64,000 bases of DNA, taken from contig NZ_JAUSQZ010000001.1 in NCBI RefSeq assembly GCF_030811555.1, forward strand, positions 124,001-188,000, written 5' to 3'. The stretch is from Kineosporia succinea (GTDB taxonomy: Bacteria > Actinomycetota > Actinomycetes > Actinomycetales > Kineosporiaceae). Positions 18,041 through 26,961 of this stretch are shown here, in pieces. The translations under genes and the position numbers were made by a program. The notes beneath the pieces are model-generated. The model was not told the origin of the DNA. It did not search any database and saw nothing but the letters and a program-made list of their open reading frames with translations. The stretch's first letter is position 1. Each line of letters opens with the position of its first letter.

Positions 18041-18072
18041 TGCTCCGAGGGGCGTGCGGGCCCCTCGGAGCA
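18041..18072 (-). terminator. Hairpin between the dehydrogenase operon and the CAP gene
   Basis: Perfect 13-bp stem TGCTCCGAGGGGC/GCCCCTCGGAGCA with a six-base loop. It lies about 100 bp past the stop of the last gene of the leftward ureohydrolase operon and just upstream of the CAP gene. Confidence 0.6.
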
Positions 18073-18170
18073 CGCGTGGGGCGATGTCTCAAGGTCCGCC
18101 GCAGCGCACCGTTATGGCAGGGTGTTCGGTGGGTTAATCCAGCGGTCCGAAGATTTTTCGCTGAACTGCC

Positions 18171-19259
18171 TCAGGGCCGCAGAACAGTCCGCAACCCCGC
18201 GCCCGCCCGCAGGTCCGCGAAAGCCCGTTCCACGTCGTCCAGCGTTCCGCCCGAACCGACGAGCCGGGACAGCGGCAACCGGCCGGAGCGGTGAAGCGCT
18301 GCGATGCGCGGGAAGTCGACCGAGGGAACGCTGGAGCCGTAGTTGCAGCCCAGCACCGAGATGCCGCGGTCGGCCAGGTCGAACGGGTTCAGCGAGACGC
18401 TGGCGTCGAAGCCGGTCATGCCCACGATCACGGCCTGGCCCCCGGCCCGCAGCAGGCCCGGCATCGACTCGATCGTCGGCACCCGGCCGATCGCCTCGAA
18501 CACGTGGTGCGCACCGCCGGTGATCTCCAGGACGCGCTCGGCGAGCGCCGGGTCGTCACCGCGAAGCGTGTGCGTGGCACCCAGTTCCGAGGCCAGTTCC
18601 AGACGCGGTCCGGAAAGGTCCACGGCGACAATCGGATCCGCGCCGACCAGGGCGAGCCCGAGCACCGCGGCCTGACCGACGCCTCCGACCCCGATCACCA
18701 CGCCGGACTCCCCCGGCCGCACGCCGGCCGTGTTCGTCACCGCGCCGACCCCCGTCGTGACCGCGCAGCCGATGAGCGAGGCGACGTCGAGGGGGACGTC
18801 GTCGGCGACGGTGATCGCGGCCGCCTCGGGCACCACGACGTACTCGGAGAAGGTGCCGACGCCGAGGAAGGGCAGCACGTCCTCGGCGTAGGGCGTGGAA
18901 CCGTCGGGAAGCGTGTTGGCGGTGGCCGTGGTGTTGGCGCACAGCCAGGCCCGTCCGGCCGCACACGCGTCGCAGCGGCGGCACGGGGCGAACCACGAGA
19001 GGACGACGTGGTCACCGACGCGGACGTCGCGCACGAGCGGTCCCACGGCCTCCACGACGCCGGCGCCCTCGTGACCGAGCACCAGGGGCGTGTCCACGGG
19101 CCAGTCGCCGTCGACGATGTGCAGGTCGGAGTGGCAGACGCCGGTCGCGACGATCTTCACCTGTACCTGGTCGGCGACCGGTTCGGCGAGGGTGAGGGTC
19201 TGCAGCTGGGTCTTCCGCGTGGCCGGGTCGAAGACCACGGCCCGGGTCGGCAGGCTCAT
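18171..19259 (-). CDS. Zinc-dependent alcohol dehydrogenase
   Basis: 362 residues, medium-chain family. Catalytic zinc ligands are in GVCHSDLHIVDGD and GHEGAG; the structural zinc site is CRRCDACAAGRAWLC; the NAD(P) fold has GVGGVGQAAVLG. Class I/III-like. Last of a three-gene operon with a ureohydrolase and an amino-acid permease, so an amino-alcohol or aldehyde intermediate of polyamine or guanidino catabolism is a reasonable substrate. The ATG overlaps the permease stop (ATGA). Confidence 0.9.
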   Translation of the reverse strand: MSLPTRAVVFDPATRKTQLQTLTLAEPVADQVQVKIVATGVCHSDLHIVDGDWPVDTPLVLGHEGAGVVEAVGPLVRDVRVGDHVVLSWFAPCRRCDACAAGRAWLCANTTATANTLPDGSTPYAEDVLPFLGVGTFSEYVVVPEAAAITVADDVPLDVASLIGCAVTTGVGAVTNTAGVRPGESGVVIGVGGVGQAAVLGLALVGADPIVAVDLSGPRLELASELGATHTLRGDDPALAERVLEITGGAHHVFEAIGRVPTIESMPGLLRAGGQAVIVGMTGFDASVSLNPFDLADRGISVLGCNYGSSVPSVDFPRIAALHRSGRLPLSRLVGSGGTLDDVERAFADLRAGAGLRTVLRP

Positions 19260-20698
19260 CGGGACTCCTCGAGTTCGGCGAACGATTCACTGGTGGCCAC
19301 GCGCAGGTGCGGGCGGGCCACGACCAGGTAGATCACGCCGATCACGGTCAGCGCGGAGAACACCGTGACCACGGCCCAGACCACGATCCAGGGGGCACCC
19401 GGCGCGGCCAGACAGGCGCGCGGCCAGGCCACGTTGATCGCCTCGAACACGAGCCAGATCACGGCGATCACGTTGAGCACGAGCCCCTTGCGGCCGAGCT
19501 TCAGCGCACCGGCGGCCGGGTTCCAGCGGCCGGACAGCCGGGCCCGCAGCGCGGTGGCGGTCACGATCAGGAAGACGATGTAGAAGCCGCCGGAACCGAA
19601 CGCGATCAGGGTTCCGGCCGCGTCCCCGTTCAGGCCGAGCAGCAGGCCGAGGGCCGCGAGCACGGTGGTGACCCACAGCGCCACGTGCGGCACCTTGCGG
19701 GCGCTGACCCGGCGCAGCACGTGCGACGCGGGCAGCATGCCGTCGCGGGCCATGCCGTACATGGCGCGGCCGATGTAGGTGAGGATCGACACCGCGCAGG
19801 CGATGAAGGCCACGAGAACCACGGCCACGAAGGGCTTGCCGGCCCAGGCGCCGAACGCCTCGACCACGGCCGCGTAGACCGGGTCGATCGTCTCGCCGCT
19901 CTCGGCCGCCGCCACGTCACCGTACGACAGGGTGACCGACAGGCCGGTCAGCAGCACGACGAGACCCACCGAGGTGAGCGAGCGCAGGATCGCGCGGGGC
20001 ACCTCGCGCTGCGGGTCGACGGTCTCCTCGGACACCTGTGAGCAGGCGTCGAAACCCAGGAAGGCCCAGCCGCCGACCGCGAGCGCGGCCAGGAACCCGG
20101 CGAAACCGCCACCGTTGGAGGGACCTTCGAAGAGCAGTGAGAGGTCGTGGTTGCGGAAGAAGAGCAGCAGGGCGATCGAGATGCCCACGGAGGCAACCGC
20201 TTCGGCCGCGATACCGGCGTTGAGGAACCACTTGAGCGGGTTCACACCCAACTGGTTCAGGGCGACCGCGAGCAGCAGGAGAGCCACTCCACACGCGACC
20301 CGACCGCCCGAGGAGAGCACCTCGTCCGTGAACAGCGACCACAGCCAGGGCGCGCCCAGGTAGGCGACCGTGGTGAGGGACGCGATCGCGGAGGCCAGGT
20401 AGAGGAAACCGGTGAACCAGCCCGTGCGGTCACCGGCGAGGCGGCGCACCCACTGGTAGCAGCCGCCGGCGATCGGCCACTGCGAGGCCAGTTCGGCGTA
20501 CACGGTGGCGACGGTCAGCTGGAGCACCAGCACCAGGGGGATCAGCCAGACCCACGACGGGCCGGCGGTGACGTAGCCGAGCGAGACCACGGCGTAGATG
20601 CCGACGACCGGGGAGATCGTGGCGAAGCCGATGGAGAAGGTGGACCACAGGCTGAGGCCGCGCTGGAGTTCCTGCGCGTAGCCGGTGTCTTGCGTCAT
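19256..20698 (-). CDS. APC-family amino acid/amine permease
   Basis: 480 residues with about twelve helices. The N-terminal consensus reads [27 protein letters not shown], as in APC amino-acid/GABA-type transporters; [12 protein letters not shown] and [14 protein letters not shown] are conserved loops. Position between a ureohydrolase and a dehydrogenase suggests uptake of an amine such as agmatine, putrescine or guanidinobutyrate. Overlaps both neighbours by four bases. Confidence 0.9.
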   Translation of the reverse strand: MTQDTGYAQELQRGLSLWSTFSIGFATISPVVGIYAVVSLGYVTAGPSWVWLIPLVLVLQLTVATVYAELASQWPIAGGCYQWVRRLAGDRTGWFTGFLYLASAIASLTTVAYLGAPWLWSLFTDEVLSSGGRVACGVALLLLAVALNQLGVNPLKWFLNAGIAAEAVASVGISIALLLFFRNHDLSLLFEGPSNGGGFAGFLAALAVGGWAFLGFDACSQVSEETVDPQREVPRAILRSLTSVGLVVLLTGLSVTLSYGDVAAAESGETIDPVYAAVVEAFGAWAGKPFVAVVLVAFIACAVSILTYIGRAMYGMARDGMLPASHVLRRVSARKVPHVALWVTTVLAALGLLLGLNGDAAGTLIAFGSGGFYIVFLIVTATALRARLSGRWNPAAGALKLGRKGLVLNVIAVIWLVFEAINVAWPRACLAAPGAPWIVVWAVVTVFSALTVIGVIYLVVARPHLRVATSESFAELEESR

Positions 20699-21672
20699 TG
20701 CTCGACACCCTTCCGGTTCCGTTGGGTGGCGCGGTTGACGGAGAGCAGGCTGACCAGGTCGTAGGCGACGTGTGAGGCCGCGACAGAGGTGATGTCGGCG
20801 TGGTCGTAGGCCGGGGCGACCTCGACGACGTCCGCGCCGATCAGGTCGGAGCCGTTCAGCCCGCGCAGGATCTCCAGCAGTTCGCGGGAGGTGAGCCCTC
20901 CGGCCTCCGGGGTGCCGGTGCCGGGTGCGTGGGCGGGGTCGAGCACGTCGATGTCGATCGAGACGTAGAGGGGGCGTTCGCCGATGCGGCTCCTCAGCCT
21001 GCCGACGACCTCGTCGACGCCCTGGCGCATGACGTCGGCGGAGGTGACGATGCCGAAGCCGAGGCGCTGGTCGTCGGTGAGGTCGGCCTTGCCGTAGAGC
21101 GGGCCGCGGGTGCCGACGTGACTCAGGGCCTCGGTGTCGACGATCCCCTCCTCCACGGCGCGGCGGAACGGGGTGCCGTGGGTGTACGGCTCGCCGAAGT
21201 AGGTGTCCCAGGTGTCGAGGTGAGCGTCGAAGTGCAGGAGCGCGACCGGACCGTGGCGCTGGGCGACGGCGCGCAGCAGGGGCAGGGACAGGGTGTGGTC
21301 GCCGCCGATCGTGACCACCGCGGCGCCGGTGTCCATCAGGGCGCCGACCTGTTCCTGCACGGTCTCGACGGCCTCGCCGATGTCGAACGGGTTGACCGCG
21401 ATGTCCCCGGCGTCGACGACCTGGGTGGTGGCGAACGGGGAGACGTCGAGGCCCGGATGGTAGGGGCGCAGCAGGCGGCTGGTCTCGCGCACCGCGGACG
21501 GGGCGAAGCGGGCGCCGGGACGGTAGGAGACGCCGGAGTCGAACGGGATGCCGACCACGGCGATGTCGGCGCTCGGGACCTCGTCGAGGCGGGGAAGACG
21601 GGCGAAGGTGGCGGGCCCGGCGAAGCGCGGTACTCGGGAGGAGTCGACGGGACCTTTCGGCGTTTCGGTCAC
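20695..21672 (-). CDS. speB: Agmatinase/guanidinobutyrase-type ureohydrolase
   Basis: 325 residues from a GTG at 21672 with AAAAGGA before it. Binuclear manganese ligands are present: [17 protein letters not shown] and [19 protein letters not shown]. It would cleave urea from agmatine or a guanidino acid; the family does not let me decide between them, and the gene symbol is only a family label. First of the leftward operon, divergent from a PucR regulator. Confidence 0.88.
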   Translation of the reverse strand: MTETPKGPVDSSRVPRFAGPATFARLPRLDEVPSADIAVVGIPFDSGVSYRPGARFAPSAVRETSRLLRPYHPGLDVSPFATTQVVDAGDIAVNPFDIGEAVETVQEQVGALMDTGAAVVTIGGDHTLSLPLLRAVAQRHGPVALLHFDAHLDTWDTYFGEPYTHGTPFRRAVEEGIVDTEALSHVGTRGPLYGKADLTDDQRLGFGIVTSADVMRQGVDEVVGRLRSRIGERPLYVSIDIDVLDPAHAPGTGTPEAGGLTSRELLEILRGLNGSDLIGADVVEVAPAYDHADITSVAASHVAYDLVSLLSVNRATQRNRKGVEQ

Positions 21673-21757
21673 AGAAGTCCTTTTCCCTTGGGCCGTCCGG
21701 GCCTTTCGCGGACGGCTGCGCTTGACCATAAGGTCACCGCCCGGCCATGGTCACGGG

Positions 21758-23269
21758 ATGTTCCGACCCAACGGGGGCCCTACCCGGGATGCTTCGTCCC
21801 CGGCCGCACCCCCTTCACCCGAGACCGTCTCGCTGGCCGCCCTGACCGGTCTGGACCTCACGTGGCTGACCGGCTCCGAGGCCCGGGTCCGGTGGGCTCA
21901 CGTCAGCGAGCTGGAAGACCCCGCGCCCTACCTGGCCGGGGGTGAGCTGCTGCTGACGGCGGGGCGGAACCTGCCGCACGACGAGCCCGCCGTCCTGGAC
22001 GCCTATGTGGCCTCGCTGGCGGGCGCCGGGGTGGCCGCGATCGGGTTCGGGCTGGCGCCGGTGCACGCGCAGGTGCCCGCGCTGCTGGTGAAGGCCTGCG
22101 AGAAGCACGGCCTGCCGCTGGTGGCGGTGCCGGAGCGGACGCCGTTCCTGGCGGTGAGTCAGGCCGTGGCCGACGCGCTGGAGCAGCAGCGTTCCGACCA
22201 GCGGCGGGTGGCTTCCGAGGCGCAGGGGCGGATCACCCGGGCCGCGCTGCGGGGTCAGCCGCGGGTGCCGGCGGTGCTGGCCGAGCTCGCGACGGCGATC
22301 GGGGGCTGGGCCGTGCTGCTCGACGCCACCGGCCGTCCGGTGCACCACTCCCCCGGCGCTCCCGATCCGACGCTCGACACGTTGCGGCTCGCCGTGCGGC
22401 TCGCGCAGGGATCGGGCCCGCGCAGTGCGACCGACGTGATCGGCGGCGTGCACATCGACCTGCACCCGGTGGACTCGGCGCAGTCGCACCGGCACGTGCT
22501 CCTGCTGGGCCGCGACACCCCGCTGACCGCCGCCGACCGCACGGTGCGGGCGGTCGGGGTGGGGCTGCTGGCGTTGCTGGCGGACTCCGAACGCACGGCG
22601 GGCGGTACCCAGAACCGGCTGCTGACCAGGCTTCTCACCGAAGGGCCGGAGCTGTCGCCGCACAGCGCGCGGTTGTTGCGCACGCTGGTGCCCGAAGGGC
22701 CGGTGCGGGTGCTGCGGGCGGCGCGCACCTCGATGCCCGAGGGGGAGCCGGTGTCGATGGCGGACGAGCTGCGCACCTCACTCGTGGACGTCACCGACGA
22801 CGATCTGGTCGCGGTGGTGCCCGCGCAGCTGGGGGTCGAGGAGCTGTCCGGGTTGCACGTGCGGACGGGGTGGCTGGCGGCGCTGAGTCGTCCGGTGCCG
22901 CTGGCACAGGTGTCGGACGCCGATCAGGAGGCCCGCCGTCTGCTGGAACGGGCCGTGGTGGCCGGGGAACCGCTGGTGGGACGCTCGGCCGGGTCGGGGG
23001 TGGGCACGCTGGTCGACCGGTCGATGGCGGAGGCCTGGGCCGGCGAGCTGCTCGGGCCGCTGGTGCCGGTCGAGGGGGGCGAGCTGCTCGGCCTGCTGCG
23101 GGTCTTCCTGACGCACCACGGCAGCTGGGACGCGACGGCCCGCGCCACCGGCCTGCACCGCAACAGCGTGCGGCACCGGATCGCCCGGGTGGAACGGCTT
23201 CTGGAGACCGACCTGGGCGATCCGGCGGTGCGGGCGGATCTGTGGCTGGCGCTGGCCTGGCACGCCTAG
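21758..23269 (+). CDS. PucR-family transcriptional regulator
   Basis: 503 residues. The N-terminal PucR domain contains SELEDPAPYLAGGELLLTAG; a central GGDEF-like/CdaR segment follows; the C-terminal helix-turn-helix has the family motif FLTHHGSWDATARATGLHRNSVRHRI. It is divergent from the ureohydrolase operon with an 85-bp gap and is its likely regulator. The last codons are part of the unit that is tandemly repeated just downstream. Confidence 0.92.
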   Translation: MFRPNGGPTRDASSPAAPPSPETVSLAALTGLDLTWLTGSEARVRWAHVSELEDPAPYLAGGELLLTAGRNLPHDEPAVLDAYVASLAGAGVAAIGFGLAPVHAQVPALLVKACEKHGLPLVAVPERTPFLAVSQAVADALEQQRSDQRRVASEAQGRITRAALRGQPRVPAVLAELATAIGGWAVLLDATGRPVHHSPGAPDPTLDTLRLAVRLAQGSGPRSATDVIGGVHIDLHPVDSAQSHRHVLLLGRDTPLTAADRTVRAVGVGLLALLADSERTAGGTQNRLLTRLLTEGPELSPHSARLLRTLVPEGPVRVLRAARTSMPEGEPVSMADELRTSLVDVTDDDLVAVVPAQLGVEELSGLHVRTGWLAALSRPVPLAQVSDADQEARRLLERAVVAGEPLVGRSAGSGVGTLVDRSMAEAWAGELLGPLVPVEGGELLGLLRVFLTHHGSWDATARATGLHRNSVRHRIARVERLLETDLGDPAVRADLWLALAWHA

Positions 23270-23278
23270 GACGCCTGG

Positions 23279-23389
23279 CACGCCTTGGCGCCTGGCACGC
23301 CTGGCACGCCTTGGCACCTGGCACGCCTTGGCACCTGGCACGCCTTGGCACCTGGCACGCCTTGGCACCTGGCACGCCTTGGCGCCTGG
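23279..23389. repeat. 17-bp tandem repeats downstream of pucR
   Basis: Seven units of CACGCCTTGGCACCTGG, one shortened and two with a G for A. The motif CTGGCACGCC also forms the last codons of pucR, so the array seems to have been seeded from the gene end. Non-coding by context. Confidence 0.85.
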
Positions 23390-23443
23390 GGCGCCTGGGG
23401 CCTGTCGCCGGGAGCCCTCACCTACACCTGGTCCACACCTCGC

Positions 23444-24634
23444 CTACACCTGGTCGAAGAAGTTCTCCTGGATGGCGTTGAGGGTGCGGAACTGGTCGAC
23501 GGACAGCTTCTCCGGATCGATCTCGCGGCCCATCACGTCTTCGAGCAGCAGGATGAACTCCATGAAGCTGAGCGAGTCGAGCAGCCGGGTCTCGATCAGG
23601 TCGAGGTCGGGCGGGATGGCCTCGGTGCGGCCGGTGCGCTCCTTGAGCCAGTCGGTGACGTGCTCGATCATGCTGTCTCCCTGGGGGTTCTGGTCGAACC
23701 GGGCCAGAACGGCCTGCACCGAGGCCGCCTCCGTCACCCGGTCGCAGGATTCGCCGCAGTAGAGCGCCATCTCGTCGATCGCGCCCTGGGTGAGCACCGA
23801 GGGGGTGGCGGCGCTGTAGCGGGCGACGGGCAGCCGCCGGCCGTCGACGGTGGTGATGGCGATGAACGACGCGCGGTGCCGGTGCTTCGCCCGGGTCGTG
23901 GCGTTGGCGAGCACGCGATGCCGGCGGCCCGGCCATCCGATGTCGAAAACGCTGGTGACGGTGGTGCTGTCGGCGCTCGCCTCGAGCACCCTTCGTTTGA
24001 ACAGCGGATGCGCGTCGGACTCCTCGGTGGGCACGAAGAGCGTGCCGGCCAGGGCTCCGTCGGCTCCACCGGCCCGGGCCCTCTGCAGGTCGGCGGGAGT
24101 CGCGATGCCACCCGCCACCGCCAGCACGGCCCGGGGATGGCGGGCCCGTACGCGCCGCAGCAGCTCGTCACGGCTGCTGTTGCCGAGCAGGTGCCCACCG
24201 GCCTCGGTGCCCTGCAGCACCACCACGTCGGTGCCCAGGTTCACGGCCCGGTCGGCGTCGGTGACGGTGCCGACCTGCACCACCACCGGATGCCCGACCG
24301 CCCGCGCCGCCCGGATCGTGGGCACGTCGGGCAGGCCGAAGAACGTGACGAAACCATTGTCGGGCAGCGCCTTCACCGCCATCTCGACCTGCTGGTGCGC
24401 GGTCTGAGCGCCCACCACCTCGGGGATCACGTTGATCCCGAAGGGCGCGGTGGTGGACGCGGCGGTCGCCTCCACCACCTCCGTCACCCGGGGCACGGAG
24501 AGCTTGTAGAGACCGAGCACACCCCCGGCCCCGGCGCTGGACACCGCCGCCGCCAGACGCGGACCGGCGACACCGCCCATGCCCGCCTGGATCAGGGGGA
24601 TGCGCAGGCCGAGGACGCGGCACAGGGCGTTCAC
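23444..24634 (-). CDS. Nitronate monooxygenase-like protein fused to an acyl carrier domain
   Basis: 396 residues. Residues 1-310 form an FMN TIM barrel of the nitronate monooxygenase (2-nitropropane dioxygenase) family: PLIQAGMGGVAGPRLAAAVS, FGINVIP, and GTEAGGH with the family's catalytic-position His148. Residues about 322-396 are a carrier-protein domain, IETRLLDSLSFMEFILLLED, with the phosphopantetheine serine S354. The linker codes for an ATG at residue 322 preceded by an AGGGAG ribosome-like site, so a free carrier protein may also be made. The start overlaps the ligase stop (ATGA). Probably carries the amino acid loaded by the ligase; the barrel may oxidise or detoxify a nitronate. 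Confidence 0.88.
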   Translation of the reverse strand: MNALCRVLGLRIPLIQAGMGGVAGPRLAAAVSSAGAGGVLGLYKLSVPRVTEVVEATAASTTAPFGINVIPEVVGAQTAHQQVEMAVKALPDNGFVTFFGLPDVPTIRAARAVGHPVVVQVGTVTDADRAVNLGTDVVVLQGTEAGGHLLGNSSRDELLRRVRARHPRAVLAVAGGIATPADLQRARAGGADGALAGTLFVPTEESDAHPLFKRRVLEASADSTTVTSVFDIGWPGRRHRVLANATTRAKHRHRASFIAITTVDGRRLPVARYSAATPSVLTQGAIDEMALYCGESCDRVTEAASVQAVLARFDQNPQGDSMIEHVTDWLKERTGRTEAIPPDLDLIETRLLDSLSFMEFILLLEDVMGREIDPEKLSVDQFRTLNAIQENFFDQV

Positions 24635-25935
24635 CGGAGGGCACTTCGCGACTCGGCGGCGGGCAGGTCGCCCGGGCGGAGCTCGGGCAGGAGCGGCTCC
24701 CCCGGCGCGGGCAGGTCGCCCGGGCGGAGCTCGGGCAGGAGCGGCTCCCCCGGCGCGGGCCGCTCGGATGCCTGCGCGTCATCATCGGTCGGTGGGGGCT
24801 CTGCCGCCGATTCCTCGTCGGCCGCACGCAGCACGGCGGTGCGGGCGGCCTCGAGGTCTCCCTCGAAGGTGGCCGTCAGCACGCCCACCCACCTCTCCAG
24901 GCCGAAGGCCACACACCCGGTGACGGCCGGCACTCCCCCGGCCGTGATGCGGCAGCGCTCACCGAAGAAGTTGCGGTGGTAGTTCATCGAGGCGATGGCG
25001 GTGCCGTCGAGCGAGACGTACTCCTCCTTGACCGGCTCGACCTTCTGGAAGAACGCACGCGACCCGCCGGCCTGGAAGAACGGGTCGGTGGCGGGCTGCC
25101 GCTCGGTCCGGACGCCGAGCTGCCGCAGGAACCGGGTGAGCCGCTCGTGGTGCCGGGTCAGGTGCGCCCGCACGACCTCGGTGGTGCCGACGCAGACGAT
25201 CTCGCGCATGGTGAAACCCCAGAGGCGGCGCAGGCCGTCGTAACGCTCTTCGTTGCGGAAGCAGTGCGCGGCCGTGGTGACGTGACGCGGCCCGTCGAGC
25301 TCGGTGTCGCGCAGGTGCAGGTAGACGCTGTAGCAGGCCGCGGACGGCAGCAGGTACCCCGCGTCGGTGAGGTCGGCCGCCGGGAGGCTCCCGACGTGCT
25401 GCGCCGCGCTGTACGTCTCCAGTTTCTCGGGCCGGAGCCTCGAGGTGGCCACACCCAGGTGCGGGAAGTTCTGGAAGTAGTCGAGCGAGTGCAGGTCGGC
25501 CGCCGACAGCACCGGAGGGAAGGTCTGGTGCTCGGCCCCGGCCTCGAGACCCCAGCGCAGGAACGTGTCGTCGAGCGTTCGCAGCAGCGCGGTGGCCGGG
25601 CCGTCGAGAAAGGCGAGGCCCGCGGCCGGCCGGCCGCCGCCCGCATCCCCGCGCGCGTGCCCGTGCCCCCGGTCGCCGCCGCCCACATCTCCGCGCACGT
25701 TCCCGTCACCTCCGTCGCCGCCCCCCGCATCCCCGCGCACGTTCCCGTCACCTCCGTCGCCGCCCCCCGCATCCCCACGCACGTCCCCGGCACCCCTGTC
25801 ACCGACCCCCGCATCCCCACGCACGTCCGTGTCGCCCCCGTCTCCCCCGCCGCCGGCCCCTACGGCCACGGTGTCTCCCGACGCGTCTTCAAGCCCTTCG
25901 GTGCCTCTCAGCTCGCCCCTCACCTCACCGCTCAT
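24631..25935 (-). CDS. Amino acid:[carrier protein] ligase (class II SerRS-like)
   Basis: 434 residues. The core (about 105-375) matches the truncated, atypical seryl-tRNA-synthetase-like ligases that activate glycine or alanine and pass it to a carrier protein rather than tRNA. Zinc-site residues typical of this group are C201 (SAACYSVY), E245 (MREIV) and C341 (TGCVAFGLERW); class II motif 2 is CFRNEER. The tRNA-binding arm is missing. Both ends carry low-complexity extensions: five 14-residue GD-rich repeats with VRGDAGGGD (about 38-100) and two 16-residue copies of PAPGEPLLPELRPGDL near the C-terminus. The ATG overlaps the oxygenase stop, so the repeat tail is really translated. Confidence 0.88.
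   Translation of the reverse strand: MSGEVRGELRGTEGLEDASGDTVAVGAGGGGDGGDTDVRGDAGVGDRGAGDVRGDAGGGDGGDGNVRGDAGGGDGGDGNVRGDVGGGDRGHGHARGDAGGGRPAAGLAFLDGPATALLRTLDDTFLRWGLEAGAEHQTFPPVLSAADLHSLDYFQNFPHLGVATSRLRPEKLETYSAAQHVGSLPAADLTDAGYLLPSAACYSVYLHLRDTELDGPRHVTTAAHCFRNEERYDGLRRLWGFTMREIVCVGTTEVVRAHLTRHHERLTRFLRQLGVRTERQPATDPFFQAGGSRAFFQKVEPVKEEYVSLDGTAIASMNYHRNFFGERCRITAGGVPAVTGCVAFGLERWVGVLTATFEGDLEAARTAVLRAADEESAAEPPPTDDDAQASERPAPGEPLLPELRPGDLPAPGEPLLPELRPGDLPAAESRSALR
25636..25824 (-). repeat. 42-bp in-frame repeats at the ligase N-terminus
   Basis: About four and a half 42-bp units encode 14-residue blocks like VRGDAGGGDGGDGN. The unit length keeps frame. The repeats make an acidic, glycine-rich, presumably disordered leader not expected in this ligase family. 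Confidence 0.8.
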
Positions 25936-26810
25936 GCCGGCTCGAAGACGCCGATGCGAGTGAAGAAGTCGTTGGTCTTGCGCAGGACCCTGGCGTGTTC
26001 GCGGGCCCGCGCGGGATCGGCCAGGAGCTGCTTGCGCAGCTCGAAACCACCGGGCAGCCCGGCGTCGCGGTAGACCGTGGGGTTGTAGAACGACTCCATG
26101 CAGGTGTCGATGTAACGGCGCAGGTAGGTGGCCAGCTCACGCTGCTCGTCGGGCGGGGTGCCCGTGAGTTTCATCTGATCCCAGAGCAGTTGGACGATGC
26201 GGCAGCCGAAGGCGATGTGGCGTGACTCGTCTTGATGATGGATGCGATTGATGTGGCGCACCGTGGGATGGAGGCGGGAGTCTTCGGCCATCTTCGCGTT
26301 GTAGTGGTCGACGATCTGCTCGAACACCAGGATGCGGGCGAAGACCAGGAAGTTCTCCCAGCCGGGCCGCTGCGTGCCGGTGAGCGGAAGGGTCTTGTCG
26401 GTGTAGATCTTGCCGCCGTACCTCGTGCAGAAGGTGGCGAAGAACCACATGTGCTCGTTCTCCTCACCGATGAAGTGGTGGAAGAAGTCGGAGGGGATCT
26501 CGAAACCCGGGCTGTGCACCCGCCGGGTGACCTCGATCAGCAGCTCACGGATGCCGTGCACGTTGAGGCTGTAGAAGTTGACGCTCTCGAACCGCGACAA
26601 CCGCACCAGCGCCGCCTCGTCGAGCTCGTCGAACACCGCAGTGCCCCAGACCGACAGCAGCTCGGGCGTCATCCACAGCACGTCCGGCGGCAGCTCGTCG
26701 GGCCACTCGAACGTGACGTAGGGATTGTAGTAGTCGTCGCTGGCCTTGGCGCTGAGCCGGTCGAGCAGCTGACGGAACTCCACGGTGTCGAAGTCGGTCA
26801 CCGACGGCAT
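25932..26810 (-). CDS. AurF-type di-iron N-oxygenase
   Basis: 292 residues from the ATG at 26810 (AGGGG site). All seven AurF-type iron ligands can be placed: E75 (SRFESVNF), E117 and H120 (GEENEH), E164 (VFEQIVDHY), H191, E195 and H198 (IHHQDESRH). AurF and CmlI oxidise aryl amines to nitro groups; relatives oxidise aliphatic amines on carrier proteins. Heads the leftward three-gene operon, coupled to the ligase by ATGA. The expected substrate is a carrier-tethered amino acid, made by the two following genes. Shares a 151-bp divergent promoter region with the aminotransferase. Confidence 0.9.
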   Translation of the reverse strand: MPSVTDFDTVEFRQLLDRLSAKASDDYYNPYVTFEWPDELPPDVLWMTPELLSVWGTAVFDELDEAALVRLSRFESVNFYSLNVHGIRELLIEVTRRVHSPGFEIPSDFFHHFIGEENEHMWFFATFCTRYGGKIYTDKTLPLTGTQRPGWENFLVFARILVFEQIVDHYNAKMAEDSRLHPTVRHINRIHHQDESRHIAFGCRIVQLLWDQMKLTGTPPDEQRELATYLRRYIDTCMESFYNPTVYRDAGLPGGFELRKQLLADPARAREHARVLRKTNDFFTRIGVFEPA

Positions 26811-26961
26811 GCTTACCCCTTCGTGAGCGGACATCCAGTCATAATCCCGTGACAGCAAGGATTTTGGAGAACGGGTGCAGTGGGCGTGGGGTTTGCGTTC
26901 CGGCTGAAAACACCGGCCGATGCCTAGGATTCGTTATCCAGCACTGCCACGGGGAGGCTTC

